Assembly (NCBI RefSeq): GCF_965200405.1
Contig: NZ_OZ241356.1
Span: 1,364,001 to 1,428,000, forward strand
Reading direction: 5' to 3'
DNA length: 64,000 nucleotides
From: Glacieibacterium sp965200405
GTDB lineage: Bacteria; Pseudomonadota; Alphaproteobacteria; Sphingomonadales; Sphingomonadaceae
Below the pieces are notes generated by a model that saw nothing but the letters and a program-made list of their open reading frames with translations, was not told the origin of the DNA and did no database searches. The position numbers were made by a program, and so were the translations under genes. Of this stretch, positions 47,367 through 54,976 are shown piece by piece (within the stretch, counting starts at the first letter, position 1; each line of letters begins with the position of its first letter).

Positions 47367-47643
47367 TGCGGGCGAGCAGTTCCACGCGCTCGCGTTCGGC
47401 TCGCTCGGAGGGACGTTCCTCGAACGTCCGATTGCCGATCGGTTCGATCCCCGGACAAGAGCCGTAGATCCCGGTCAGATCGATCTTGCGAGGTGTCTCA
47501 GGCACGGCCTCGACGATCCATTGGCCCTGAACTTCGCGAACTTCGACCACTGTCCCGGGTACCGCGCCGAAGGATGCCGGCAACCGCACTGCAGCCGAGT
47601 TGCCCGACTTGAAGATCTTGGTCGTCGTCGACTTGCCGGTCAT
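47359..47643 (-). CDS. VapB/AbrB-type antitoxin
   Basis: 94 residues. The N-terminus TTKIFKSGNSAAVRLPASF is the AbrB/SpoVT swapped-hairpin DNA-binding motif; the tail (ERPSERAERERVELLARNG) wraps the toxin. ATG 47643 follows ACGGAG at 7 nt. Longer readings run back into rimM without support. Its own promoter overlaps the end of rimM. Confidence 0.88.
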   Translation of the reverse strand: MTGKSTTTKIFKSGNSAAVRLPASFGAVPGTVVEVREVQGQWIVEAVPETPRKIDLTGIYGSCPGIEPIGNRTFEERPSERAERERVELLARNG

Positions 47644-47654
47644 CGTGCCGCTCC

Positions 47655-47697
47655 GTATATCCGCGACGTATATACTAGACGACGAAATCCGGGTCAA
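47655..47697 (-). promoter_or_regulatory. vapBC promoter and operator, inside the end of rimM
   Basis: Minus-strand TTGACC (47697-47692), exact 17-nt spacer, TATATA (47674-47669). The -35 and most of the spacer lie within the last codons of rimM (stop at 47675-47677). Two GTATAT half-repeats, GTATATAC at 47668-47675 and GTATATCC at 47655-47662, are spaced 13 bp, a likely VapBC binding site overlapping -10 and the start site. Confidence 0.65.
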
Positions 47698-48160
47698 TGA
47701 CGACGCTGGCGCCGACGTCGGGCACGGCGGTCGGGTTGAACGGGACCATGAAGGTCTGGCCGTCGGGGCGGGCGATCTCGATAATGTCGCCGGCGCCGAA
47801 GTTTTCGACCGCGACCACCGCGCCGAGCGGTACGCCATTGGTGTCGACCGCGGGCAGGCCGATCAGGTCGCTGATGTAGAATTCGCCCTCGTCGAGCGGG
47901 GGCAGGGTGCTGCGGTCCACCGTGAGGATGACGCCGCGCATGCCCTCGGCCGCGGTGCGGTCGGCGACCTCGGCGAACTTGGCGATGGCGCCGCCTTTTT
48001 CAGGGCGCAGCTTGGTCAGGGTAAGCGTCCGGCCCTCGGCTTCGAAGGCATTGTGGCGCGCCAGGCTATCGACCGATTCGGCGAACAGCTTGAGGCGCAC
48101 TTCGCCGCCGATGCCGTGCGCACCGGCGATGGCGGCGAGGGTGACGCGTCCGTTGGTCAC
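47675..48160 (-). CDS. rimM: RimM, 16S rRNA processing protein
   Basis: 161 residues; assists maturation of the 30S head with S19. LAAIAGAHGIGGEVRLKLFAE and the PRC-barrel part FYISDLIGLPAVDTNGVPLG are typical. GTG 48160 is the start; no ATG is available near the conserved beginning. rpsP ends 14 nt upstream. Its last codons carry the promoter of the inserted VapBC pair. Confidence 0.95.
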   Translation of the reverse strand: MTNGRVTLAAIAGAHGIGGEVRLKLFAESVDSLARHNAFEAEGRTLTLTKLRPEKGGAIAKFAEVADRTAAEGMRGVILTVDRSTLPPLDEGEFYISDLIGLPAVDTNGVPLGAVVAVENFGAGDIIEIARPDGQTFMVPFNPTAVPDVGASVVIDPDFVV

Positions 48161-48174
48161 CCTCGCCGATCCGA

Positions 48175-48759
48175 TCAGACTGCCGGACCGGCAGGCGAAG
48201 CGTCGGTCTCGGTTGCGGTCTCGAGGTCCGAAGCGGTGGTCGCATCGCCGGCCGGAGCATCGGCTTCGACGGCGTCCGGAGCCGCATCGGCGGTCTCGGT
48301 GTCGCTCGGGGCTTCGACTTCAGGCTCGGCGGCCGGGGCAGCAGCTGCGGCTGCAGCAGCTTCGGCGGCTTCCGCAGCAGCGGCGGCGGCAGCGACCTTG
48401 GCGGCCTCGGCAGCTTCGATGGCTTCGCCGGCCTTGGTGGCGCGGACGGTGGCGCGCTCCTTGGCGTTGGCGCCGGGCTCACCCTTGGTCAGGTTCTGGC
48501 GGGCGGCGCGGGTGCGGATGCCCATCGCATCGAGGAAGCGGGCAACGCGGTCCGACGGCTGGGCGCCGACGCCAAGCCAATGCGTCGCACGGTCGGCGTC
48601 GAGCTTGATGCGCTCCGGCGAATCCTTGGCGAGCAGCGGGTTATAGGTGCCGATCTTCTCGATGAAGCGGCCATCGCGCGGCTGACGGCTGTCCGTCACG
48701 ACGATGCGGTAATAGGGGCGCTTCTTCATGCCGCCACGTGCCAGGCGAATTGCCAACAT
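48175..48759 (-). CDS. rpsP: Ribosomal protein S16 with long C-terminal extension
   Basis: 194 residues. Residues 1-85 are ordinary S16 (IRLARGGMKKRPYYRIVV, DGRFIEKIGTYNPL, ATHWLGVGAQPSDRVARFL). The remaining ~105 are an Ala/Glu/Asp/Thr-rich low-complexity tail (EAAKVAAAAAAAEAAEAA-like), roughly doubling the protein. Sphingomonads and some relatives have such tails. ATG 48759 follows AAGGAC. Co-transcribed with ffh upstream and rimM downstream. Confidence 0.95.
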   Translation of the reverse strand: MLAIRLARGGMKKRPYYRIVVTDSRQPRDGRFIEKIGTYNPLLAKDSPERIKLDADRATHWLGVGAQPSDRVARFLDAMGIRTRAARQNLTKGEPGANAKERATVRATKAGEAIEAAEAAKVAAAAAAAEAAEAAAAAAAAPAAEPEVEAPSDTETADAAPDAVEADAPAGDATTASDLETATETDASPAGPAV

Positions 48760-48797
48760 ACTTCAAGTCCTTGGTTTAAATTAGATTTCTGAGATGA

Positions 48798-50234
48798 TTA
48801 TCGTTTGAGGAATTTGTCGAAGCCGGGGGGCATCATGCCGCCGGCACCCATGCCGCCGCCACCCCCGAGACCGCCGCCGCCCATGCCGCCGCCGCCCATC
48901 TTGCCGAGCATCGCGGCCATGCCCTTCATGCCGCCCATCTTGCGCAACTTCTTCATCGCGCCCTCCATTTCCTGGTGCATCTTGAGGACCTTGTTGACCT
49001 CCTGCACGGTCGTGCCGGCGCCCTTGGCGATGCGGATGCGGCGCTTGGCGGTGATGATGTCGGGCTTGGCGCGCTCCTTGGGAGTCATCGAGCAGATCAC
49101 TGCTTCCATGCGTCCGAGGATGCGGTCGTCGATCGCGCCATTGGCCATCGCCGCCTTGGCCTTGGCGACGCCGGGGATCATCGAGGCGAGCGCACCGAGG
49201 CCGCCCATCTTCTTCATCTGGCCGAGCTGCGTACGCAGGTCCTCCATGTCGAACTGGCCCTTGGCCATCTTCGCGGCCATCTTCTCGCCGGCTTCGGCTT
49301 CGAAGACTTCGGAGGCGCGCTCGACCAGCCCGACGACATCGCCCATGCCGAGGATGCGGCCGGCAACACGCTGCGGATCGAAGGCTTCCAGCGCGTCGAG
49401 CTTCTCACCGGTACCGGCGAACTTGATCGGCTTGCCGGTGACCGAGCGCATCGATAGCGCCGCGCCGCCGCGGGCATCGCCGTCCATGCGGGTCAGCACG
49501 ATGCCGGTCAGCGCGACCTGGCCGCCGAACGCGGTGGCGACGTTGACGGCGTCCTGTCCGGTCAGCGCGTCGACGACCAGCAGGATCTCGTCGGGCGCAC
49601 CCTCGCGAGCGACCGCCTGCATCTCGCCCATCAGCGCATCGTCGACATGCAGCCGGCCCGCGGTATCGAGCATCAGCACGTCGAAGCCCTGCAGCCGTGC
49701 CGTGGTCCGCGCCCGCTTGGCGATCTCGACCGGCAACTGGCCGGCGATCACCGGCAGCGTCGCGACGCCGGTCTGCTCGCCGAGGATGCGCAGCTGCTCC
49801 TGAGCCGCCGGGCGCTGGACGTCGAGCGACGCCATCAGCACCTTCTTGCCGTGCTTCTCGGTCAGGCGCTTGGCCAGCTTTGCGGTCGTGGTGGTCTTGC
49901 CGGAGCCCTGCAGGCCGACCAGCATGATCACGGCAGGCGGGGTGACACCCAGGTTGAGGTCGACCGCGTCGGAGCCGAGCATCTCGACCAGCGCGTCGCT
50001 GACGATCTTGACGACCTGCTGGCCCGGCGTGACCGAGCGGATGACTTCGTGGCCGATAGCGCGATCGGTGACCTGGTCGATGAAGGTCTTGACCACCGAC
50101 AGCGCGACATCGGCTTCGAGCAGCGCGATCCGGACTTCGCGCATCGCCGCACGAACGTCGAGTTCGGTCAGCGCGCCGCGGCCGCGGAGCTTGTCGAATA
50201 CGCCACTGAGGCGGTCGGAGAGACTATCGAACAG
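48798..50234 (-). CDS. ffh: Ffh, signal recognition particle GTPase (probable CTG start)
   Basis: 478 residues. Ffh binds 4.5S RNA and signal sequences for co-translational membrane targeting with FtsY. GLQGSGKT (107-114), DTAGRLHVDDALM and the TKMDG-equivalent LTRMDGDARGG mark the NG domain; the M-domain ends in a Gly/Met-rich tail. The conserved N-terminus FDSLSDRLSGVFDKLRGRG is encoded upstream of the first ATG, and the codon where Met is expected is CTG at 50234. An in-frame TGA lies five codons before it, so no ATG, GTG or TTG can supply these 30 residues. Confidence 0.93.
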   Translation of the reverse strand: MFDSLSDRLSGVFDKLRGRGALTELDVRAAMREVRIALLEADVALSVVKTFIDQVTDRAIGHEVIRSVTPGQQVVKIVSDALVEMLGSDAVDLNLGVTPPAVIMLVGLQGSGKTTTTAKLAKRLTEKHGKKVLMASLDVQRPAAQEQLRILGEQTGVATLPVIAGQLPVEIAKRARTTARLQGFDVLMLDTAGRLHVDDALMGEMQAVAREGAPDEILLVVDALTGQDAVNVATAFGGQVALTGIVLTRMDGDARGGAALSMRSVTGKPIKFAGTGEKLDALEAFDPQRVAGRILGMGDVVGLVERASEVFEAEAGEKMAAKMAKGQFDMEDLRTQLGQMKKMGGLGALASMIPGVAKAKAAMANGAIDDRILGRMEAVICSMTPKERAKPDIITAKRRIRIAKGAGTTVQEVNKVLKMHQEMEGAMKKLRKMGGMKGMAAMLGKMGGGGMGGGGLGGGGGMGAGGMMPPGFDKFLKR

Positions 50235-50423
50235 GTGTCGGCACTTTCAAATAGTAAAGCGCCGGTGGGCGAAACCTCGCTAACCGGCGTGCGCCCTCGG
50301 ACGCTTCGCTCCCCACCGGGGAACCGGCGGCTGATATCCGTAAGCGTGTCACAGAGTCAAGGTTGTGCTGCCGGAGCGCTTGGGCGTAGGGAATGCTGCA
50401 GTGCAACAGCCCGCGAGGTTTAC

Positions 50424-50990
50424 ATGCGCCTGCCCCTGATCGCTCCCGCCGACCTGACCGCGGAGCAGAAGCCGCTCTACGACGACATGCGCGCCGGGAT
50501 ATCCGCCAACTTCAACGCCTTCAAGGTCGAGCGCGAGGACGGCGCGCTGATGGGGCCGTGGAACCCCTGGCTCCACGAGCCCGCCATCGGCAAGGCGATC
50601 TGGGAGCTGACCAAGGCGATGACCGCCAACGCGTCGCTCAACGACAACGTCCGCCAGATCGCCATCCTGGTCGTCGGCGCGCGCTATGACGCGGCGTACG
50701 AGATCTACGCCCATATCGCGGTGGCCGAGCGCGACGGCATGACCGCGGAGCGCCTCGCCACGATCACCGCCGACCTCAAACCCGGCGACCTTGCGCCCGA
50801 CGAGAGCATCGCCTTCGACATCGCCTATTCGCTCAGCCGCGGCGGTACGCTGGCGGAGCCGCTGTACGCGCTCGGCCTCCGGACCTTCGGCCAGCACGGG
50901 CTCAACGAGCTGATCTACCTCGTCGGGCTATACGCGATGGTGTCGACGACGCTCAACGGCTTCAACGTCCCGGTGCCCGAGCGTGAATAG
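50424..50990 (+). CDS. Carboxymuconolactone decarboxylase family protein
   Basis: 188 residues in the AhpD-like/CMD fold: the helical core SLNDNVRQIAILVVGARYDAAYEIYAHIAVAERDG in pieces. The CxxC pair of true AhpD peroxidases is missing, so it is of the non-redox subgroup, function unknown. ATG 50424 follows GAGG. It overlaps the patatin gene by 8 nt. The 189-nt gap to ffh is divergent and must contain both promoters. Confidence 0.85.
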   Translation: MRLPLIAPADLTAEQKPLYDDMRAGISANFNAFKVEREDGALMGPWNPWLHEPAIGKAIWELTKAMTANASLNDNVRQIAILVVGARYDAAYEIYAHIAVAERDGMTAERLATITADLKPGDLAPDESIAFDIAYSLSRGGTLAEPLYALGLRTFGQHGLNELIYLVGLYAMVSTTLNGFNVPVPERE

Positions 50991-52167
50991 GCCGGCCCGC
51001 GCCCCGCGCGAAACGCCCAAGGCCTGCGCGACGCCGTTCGAGTCGGTGGCGCTGCTGCTCCAGGGCGGAGGTGCGCTCGGCGCCTATCAGGCGGGCGTCT
51101 ACGAGGCGCTGCTCGAGCACAACATCGAGCCGACGTGGATCGCCGGCATCTCGATCGGCGCTATCAATTCGGCGATCATTGCCGGCAACGACCCCGCGCA
51201 CCGGGTTGGGAAGCTGCGCGACTTCTGGGAGCTGGTCAGCGACTCGGGGCAAGCGAGCTGGACGGACCAGTGGACGGCGCTGTGGCAGGGCGACAAGGCG
51301 CGCGGCTGGATCAACCAGCTCGCTGCCGGCCAGATCGCGGCGCGCGGCGTTCCTGGCTTCTTCGAGCCCCGCATGCCACCGCCTTACCTTCTGCCCAATG
51401 GCGGAGGCCAGACCAGCTATTACGACACGTCCAAGCTGAAGGGCACGCTGGAGCGGCTGGTCGACTTCGACCGCATCAACCATGTCAATGCGATGCGGTT
51501 CAGCGTCGGCGCGGTCAACGTCCGCACCGGCAACTTCGCCTATTTCGACAACGCCACCGACACCATCGTCGCCGAGCATGTCATGGCGAGCGGCGCGCTG
51601 CCCCCCGCGTTCCCGGCGGTCGAGATCGACGGCGAGTTCTATTGGGACGGCGGGCTGGTCTCCAACACGCCGCTCGACTGGGTGCTGTCGGCGCGCTCCG
51701 ACCTCGACACGCTGGTCCTGCAGGTCGATCTGTGGAGCGCGCGCGGCGAGCTGCCCAAGGACTTCGCCGAGGTCGCGGTGCGGATGAAGGAGGTGCAGTT
51801 CTCCAGCCGCACCCGCGCCGCCACCGACGAGTTCCGCCGCCTCCAGCACCTGCGCGCCACCTTTAACGAGCTCCTCGCCAAGCTGCCGCCCGAGCTCGCC
51901 GCCAGCCCGCAGGCCAAGATCTTGGCCGAGGCGTCCGACCCCGCGGTCTACAACATCGTTCAGCTCGTTTACCGCTCCGCCACCTACGAGGGCCAGTCGA
52001 AGGACTATGAGTTCTCGCGGCGTACGATGGAGGAGCATTGGCGCGCCGGCCACACCGACGCGACGGCGACGCTGGCGCATCCGGAGGTGCTGACGCTGCC
52101 GACCGCCGCGCAGGGCGTCGCGGTCTATGATTTCCTGACCCCAGTCACACAAGGAACACCCACATGA
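50983..52167 (+). CDS. Patatin-like phospholipase (DUF3734-type)
   Basis: 394 residues. Patatin Ser-Asp dyad enzyme: oxyanion motif LLQGGGALGAYQAGVYEAL near residue 25, nucleophile elbow GISIG (Ser near 55) and DGG near 223. The C-terminal third (about 260-385; RRTMEEHWRAGHTDA) matches the DUF3734 extension. GTG at 50983 is the start. It overlaps the CMD gene upstream and bdhA downstream (ATGA). Pairing with bdhA is seen in many proteobacteria and suggests lipid or PHB turnover (inference). Confidence 0.9.
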   Translation: MNRPARAPRETPKACATPFESVALLLQGGGALGAYQAGVYEALLEHNIEPTWIAGISIGAINSAIIAGNDPAHRVGKLRDFWELVSDSGQASWTDQWTALWQGDKARGWINQLAAGQIAARGVPGFFEPRMPPPYLLPNGGGQTSYYDTSKLKGTLERLVDFDRINHVNAMRFSVGAVNVRTGNFAYFDNATDTIVAEHVMASGALPPAFPAVEIDGEFYWDGGLVSNTPLDWVLSARSDLDTLVLQVDLWSARGELPKDFAEVAVRMKEVQFSSRTRAATDEFRRLQHLRATFNELLAKLPPELAASPQAKILAEASDPAVYNIVQLVYRSATYEGQSKDYEFSRRTMEEHWRAGHTDATATLAHPEVLTLPTAAQGVAVYDFLTPVTQGTPT

Positions 52168-52946
52168 GCCTGCAAGACAAAGTCGCCGTCGTCACCGGCG
52201 CCGCCAGCGGCATCGGCAAGGAAATCGCCCGCGAGTTCTTCGCCAACGGCGCCAAGGTGGTCATCGCCGACCTCAACATCGACGCCGCCAACGCCACCGC
52301 GCACGAGCTCGACCCGAGCGGCGAGCGCGCCATCGGCGTCGCCATGGACGTCACCGACGAAGCCCAGGTCGACGCCGGCATCGACGCGGCGGCGGCCAAG
52401 CTCGGCGGCATCGACGTGCTGGTCTCCAACGCCGGCATCCAGATCGTCGGGCCGCTGGAGACCTACAAGTTCGCCGACTGGAAGAAGCTCCTCGCCATCC
52501 ACCTCGACGGCGCCTTCCTGACCACCCGCGCCGCGCTGCGCCACATGTACGAGCAGGGCCGCGGCGGCAGCATCATCTACATGGGCTCGGTCCACAGCAA
52601 GGAAGCCTCGGTCCTGAAGGCGCCCTATGTCACCGCCAAGCACGGGCTGGTCGGCCTGTCCAAGGTCGTCGCCAAGGAAGGTGCCGCGCACGGCGTCCGC
52701 GCCAACGTCATCTGCCCCGGCTTCGTCCGCACCCCGCTGGTCGAGAAGCAGATCCCCGAACAGGCCGCCGCCCTGCACATCACCGAGGACGAGGTCATCA
52801 AGAACGTCATGCTCAAGGACACCGTCGACGGCGAGTTCACCACGGTCGACGACGTCGCCAAGACCGCCGTGTTCCTTGCCGGCTTCCCGACCAACGCGCT
52901 GACCGGCCAGAGCATCGTGGTGAGCCACGGGTGGTTCATGCAGTGA
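52164..52946 (+). CDS. bdhA: BdhA, D-3-hydroxybutyrate dehydrogenase
   Basis: 260-residue SDR oxidising 3-hydroxybutyrate to acetoacetate, the use of depolymerised PHB. VVTGAASGIGKEIA, VSNAGIQIVG, the Ser in MGSVHSKEA and YVTAKHG give the catalytic set; the HSKEAS-P-KAPYVTAKHGLVG pattern and C-terminal GQSIVVSHGWFMQ are typical of the bacterial 3-HB dehydrogenase family. It is the last housekeeping gene before the retron, whose RT ends 16 nt away, tail to tail. Confidence 0.93.
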   Translation: MSLQDKVAVVTGAASGIGKEIAREFFANGAKVVIADLNIDAANATAHELDPSGERAIGVAMDVTDEAQVDAGIDAAAAKLGGIDVLVSNAGIQIVGPLETYKFADWKKLLAIHLDGAFLTTRAALRHMYEQGRGGSIIYMGSVHSKEASVLKAPYVTAKHGLVGLSKVVAKEGAAHGVRANVICPGFVRTPLVEKQIPEQAAALHITEDEVIKNVMLKDTVDGEFTTVDDVAKTAVFLAGFPTNALTGQSIVVSHGWFMQ

Positions 52947-52961
52947 AGGGAAAAAAGATGA

Positions 52962-53891
52962 TTACGCTGCGGTTTGTCGTAATTTATCCAGAAAATCCAA
53001 GCCGTAATGATCCTGCAGCTTAATCAAGAATGCGGGCTCCACATCGTGAACGAATGCCAATAAGCCAATCAGACGCTGGCAATCTTCGGCGGTCATCCGA
53101 CCCGCTAACGCATGGTGCAAAGATGCTCGTATTTCACGCTTACGGTCCCTTCCGATAGTGACTCGGCCGTCGTCGGCTAGCACAAGGCCTGTGACAACTC
53201 GCCGAAACTTCTTTGTCGCGATAACGGTTTTTTCTTCATTAATAGTGAGGGCTGGGCTATTTATACTTTTTACAACATAACGAAGCTGGCGATCTACCTT
53301 AGTTAGATATCCAGTCCTTCGCGCAGAAAAAGTTAAATCGTCGGCGTATCGTGTGTAAACAACCTTATCTTTGGACACCAGTTCGGAGATGAGATTATCA
53401 AATTCAAACATAAGCACGTTCGATAGCCACGGAGATGATGGCGCGCCAACGGCCAGCCGAAGACCCGGTAGTTTTGGTGCCTTATGGAATAGAATCATCG
53501 AACTAATTAAAACGTCTTCGTCATTGGAAAATACGCCGTTTATTCGGCAATAGTGACGCCAATCACGTGCTCGGATTGAAGGGAAAAACCCTTTGAAATC
53601 GAATTTCATTATGGGTCCGTTGGACGCATGCTTTGCCGCGTTGTCGCGTATGGATAGACCCGTGCGATAAGCCATAGCGGCATCGTGGATCGGCAACGAG
53701 ACTAAACCGCGAACTAAGGCGCGCTGAAGTGCCTTAACTTCGCGGGCTGGCTGTGAGATAAGTCTCTTACCTATCGTCCTTTTATCGATATGGTAGTGCT
53801 TATAGCTTTTCGGTGCTCGTGATACGATACTCCGAACATCTGACTCACCTAGGCCTGTAGCTTTGGCAAGAAAAATGATAAGCTTAGTCAT
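52962..53891 (-). CDS. Retron reverse transcriptase
   Basis: 309 residues; makes msDNA from the adjacent msr-msd RNA. YKHYHIDKRTIGKRLI is RT block 1; NAAKH (84-88) is the retron NAxxH motif; MKFDFKGFFPSI has the first catalytic Asp (98); VGAPSSPWLSN (148-158) is block 4, with Val where Gln is common; YADD (182-185) is the active site; VTG (233-235) is the retron-specific msr recognition motif. No maturase, endonuclease or other domain is fused. It overlaps the effector by 8 nt. DNA is visibly A+T-richer than the flanks, with codons AAA, TTA and ATA common. Confidence 0.94.
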   Translation of the reverse strand: MTKLIIFLAKATGLGESDVRSIVSRAPKSYKHYHIDKRTIGKRLISQPAREVKALQRALVRGLVSLPIHDAAMAYRTGLSIRDNAAKHASNGPIMKFDFKGFFPSIRARDWRHYCRINGVFSNDEDVLISSMILFHKAPKLPGLRLAVGAPSSPWLSNVLMFEFDNLISELVSKDKVVYTRYADDLTFSARRTGYLTKVDRQLRYVVKSINSPALTINEEKTVIATKKFRRVVTGLVLADDGRVTIGRDRKREIRASLHHALAGRMTAEDCQRLIGLLAFVHDVEPAFLIKLQDHYGLDFLDKLRQTAA

Positions 53892-54822
53892 CTGTAAGCA
53901 CCGCTGCGCTTGATATCACGCGAAAACGAGAAGGGTCGTTTTTCTCCCAATGCTCACGGATTAAAAGACGGCGTCGAACTCTGTTCTTGGTAAGTGCCTT
54001 TGCGTTTGCAACAAAATGGATAGCTGGCTGATCAACTGTAGAAACGATGAAATCACGGAATCCCTTTTTCTGCTCTTGAATCCACCCGACGGACGTCGCG
54101 CACAAAATATAGGCTCCCAGCCTCTGATTATCAGCAGGAACGCCGAAGACTGAGAGTACCTCGGTTATCTCCGAGCGTTCCAAGGCACCATATTCTTGAA
54201 CTAATCCAACAATTAACTTAATGACGTGACCTGCCCTTGTGTTGTCAAACGTCGAGGGTTCTCTCGCCACAGTTAAGCGCTTTCTGAGTGGCTCATCTAT
54301 AATTGTTTTAAACTTATCTAGGTCTACAGTAATGCCAATCCCCGGTATGATGCTGACTTCCGCGTCATCAATAACAAAAACTGATGAATCATGCTTACGG
54401 AGCAAAAACATCAATGGTCCGAGTTTTATAAAAGAGTTGTCCTTCCAGTAGTGGTCGCGCACGATAACCAGCAACTTTGAAGCTATCTCTAGTGTACTTG
54501 CAAATGAACCGAGTTCCGCAAAGCTCCCCGCGCTTTCGCAGAAGAGAAGAATTAGTTCGGTTATTTGAGCTAAATCAGTCTCAAACTCAAGGATGTCTCC
54601 ATAGTGTGCAGAGAATGTCGTTAAAGTCGTGAAATCCTCAGCTAACACAATTTCCCGTCTGCCAAGAGCCGGATGGGAGTTGATTTTGAGGAAGGCGTCG
54701 CGCATCGAAGCGGTGCCAGGTGTTGAAACATCCGTATATGGGCCGCCGCAGAGAAAGATTATTTCTGTAGGAGCCTGAACGTGGAGGTCTTCCACGCTCA
54801 GGTCCTCGACGAATGGCACCAT
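53884..54822 (-). CDS. Retron effector, nucleoside-deoxyribosyltransferase-like (St85/Eco1 type)
   Basis: 312 residues. The N-terminal half resembles the NDT-like domain of type II-A retron effectors: IIFLCGGPYTDVSTPG (21-36), SMRDAFLK (39-46), IVLAEDF (58-64), then DLAQITELILLFCESAGSFAELGSF when read in parts (83-107), with the ESxGSxxELG motif holding the likely catalytic Glu. The C-terminal half (about 205-310) looks like a winged-helix module (GALERSEITEVLSVFGV). In retron-Eco1 and Sen2 the homologue is a toxin that depletes NAD and is restrained by RT-msDNA; that is assumed here. ATG 54822 directly abuts the a2 element of the RNA. Confidence 0.85.
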   Translation of the reverse strand: MVPFVEDLSVEDLHVQAPTEIIFLCGGPYTDVSTPGTASMRDAFLKINSHPALGRREIVLAEDFTTLTTFSAHYGDILEFETDLAQITELILLFCESAGSFAELGSFASTLEIASKLLVIVRDHYWKDNSFIKLGPLMFLLRKHDSSVFVIDDAEVSIIPGIGITVDLDKFKTIIDEPLRKRLTVAREPSTFDNTRAGHVIKLIVGLVQEYGALERSEITEVLSVFGVPADNQRLGAYILCATSVGWIQEQKKGFRDFIVSTVDQPAIHFVANAKALTKNRVRRRLLIREHWEKNDPSRFRVISSAAVLTDD

Positions 54823-54976
54823 GCTTACCTATGCTCCGAAAGAGAGCGATGCGAAATCGAGCGGAGCGTCCGTAGGCGATTTGGCATCGCTCTCTTTCGG
54901 AGCCCCAAATGGGAACAATAAAATGAGATTCGGCGAAGCGCCGAACCAAGCACCCGAGGGTGCTTACCGCGTAAGC
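54823..54976 (-). ncRNA. Putative retron msr-msd RNA
   Basis: On the minus strand, in order: GCTTAC (54976-54971, a1 candidate), then GCG with the likely branching guanosine, hairpin 1 (54948-54965, about 7-8 bp), hairpin 2 (54929-54945, 7-bp stem TTCGGCG/CGCCGAA), a 25-nt U-rich single strand, the long msd stem (54833-54903), then AGGTAAGC (54830-54823) whose GTAAGC pairs with a1. This matches the msr hairpins, spacer, msd, a2 order of type II retrons such as Eco1. Exact ends are uncertain and no promoter is clear. Confidence 0.75.
54833..54903. repeat. msd stem-loop inverted repeat
   Basis: Perfect 20-nt arms at 54833-54852 and 54884-54903. Inside, AAATCG (54854-54859) pairs with CGATTT (54877-54882), and CGGA/TCCG closes the tip. 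Such a long, near-perfect stem is the hallmark of the msDNA DNA part. Confidence 0.9.

Noticed and set aside
50962..52152. 396-residue open frame opposite the patatin gene
   Set aside because: Codon-bias shadow; the patatin motifs on the plus strand are unambiguous.
52962..53891. Group II intron, DGR or Abi-type reverse transcriptase
   Set aside because: There is no maturase or endonuclease domain, no template/variable repeat, and the NAAKH and VTG motifs plus msd-like RNA point to a retron.
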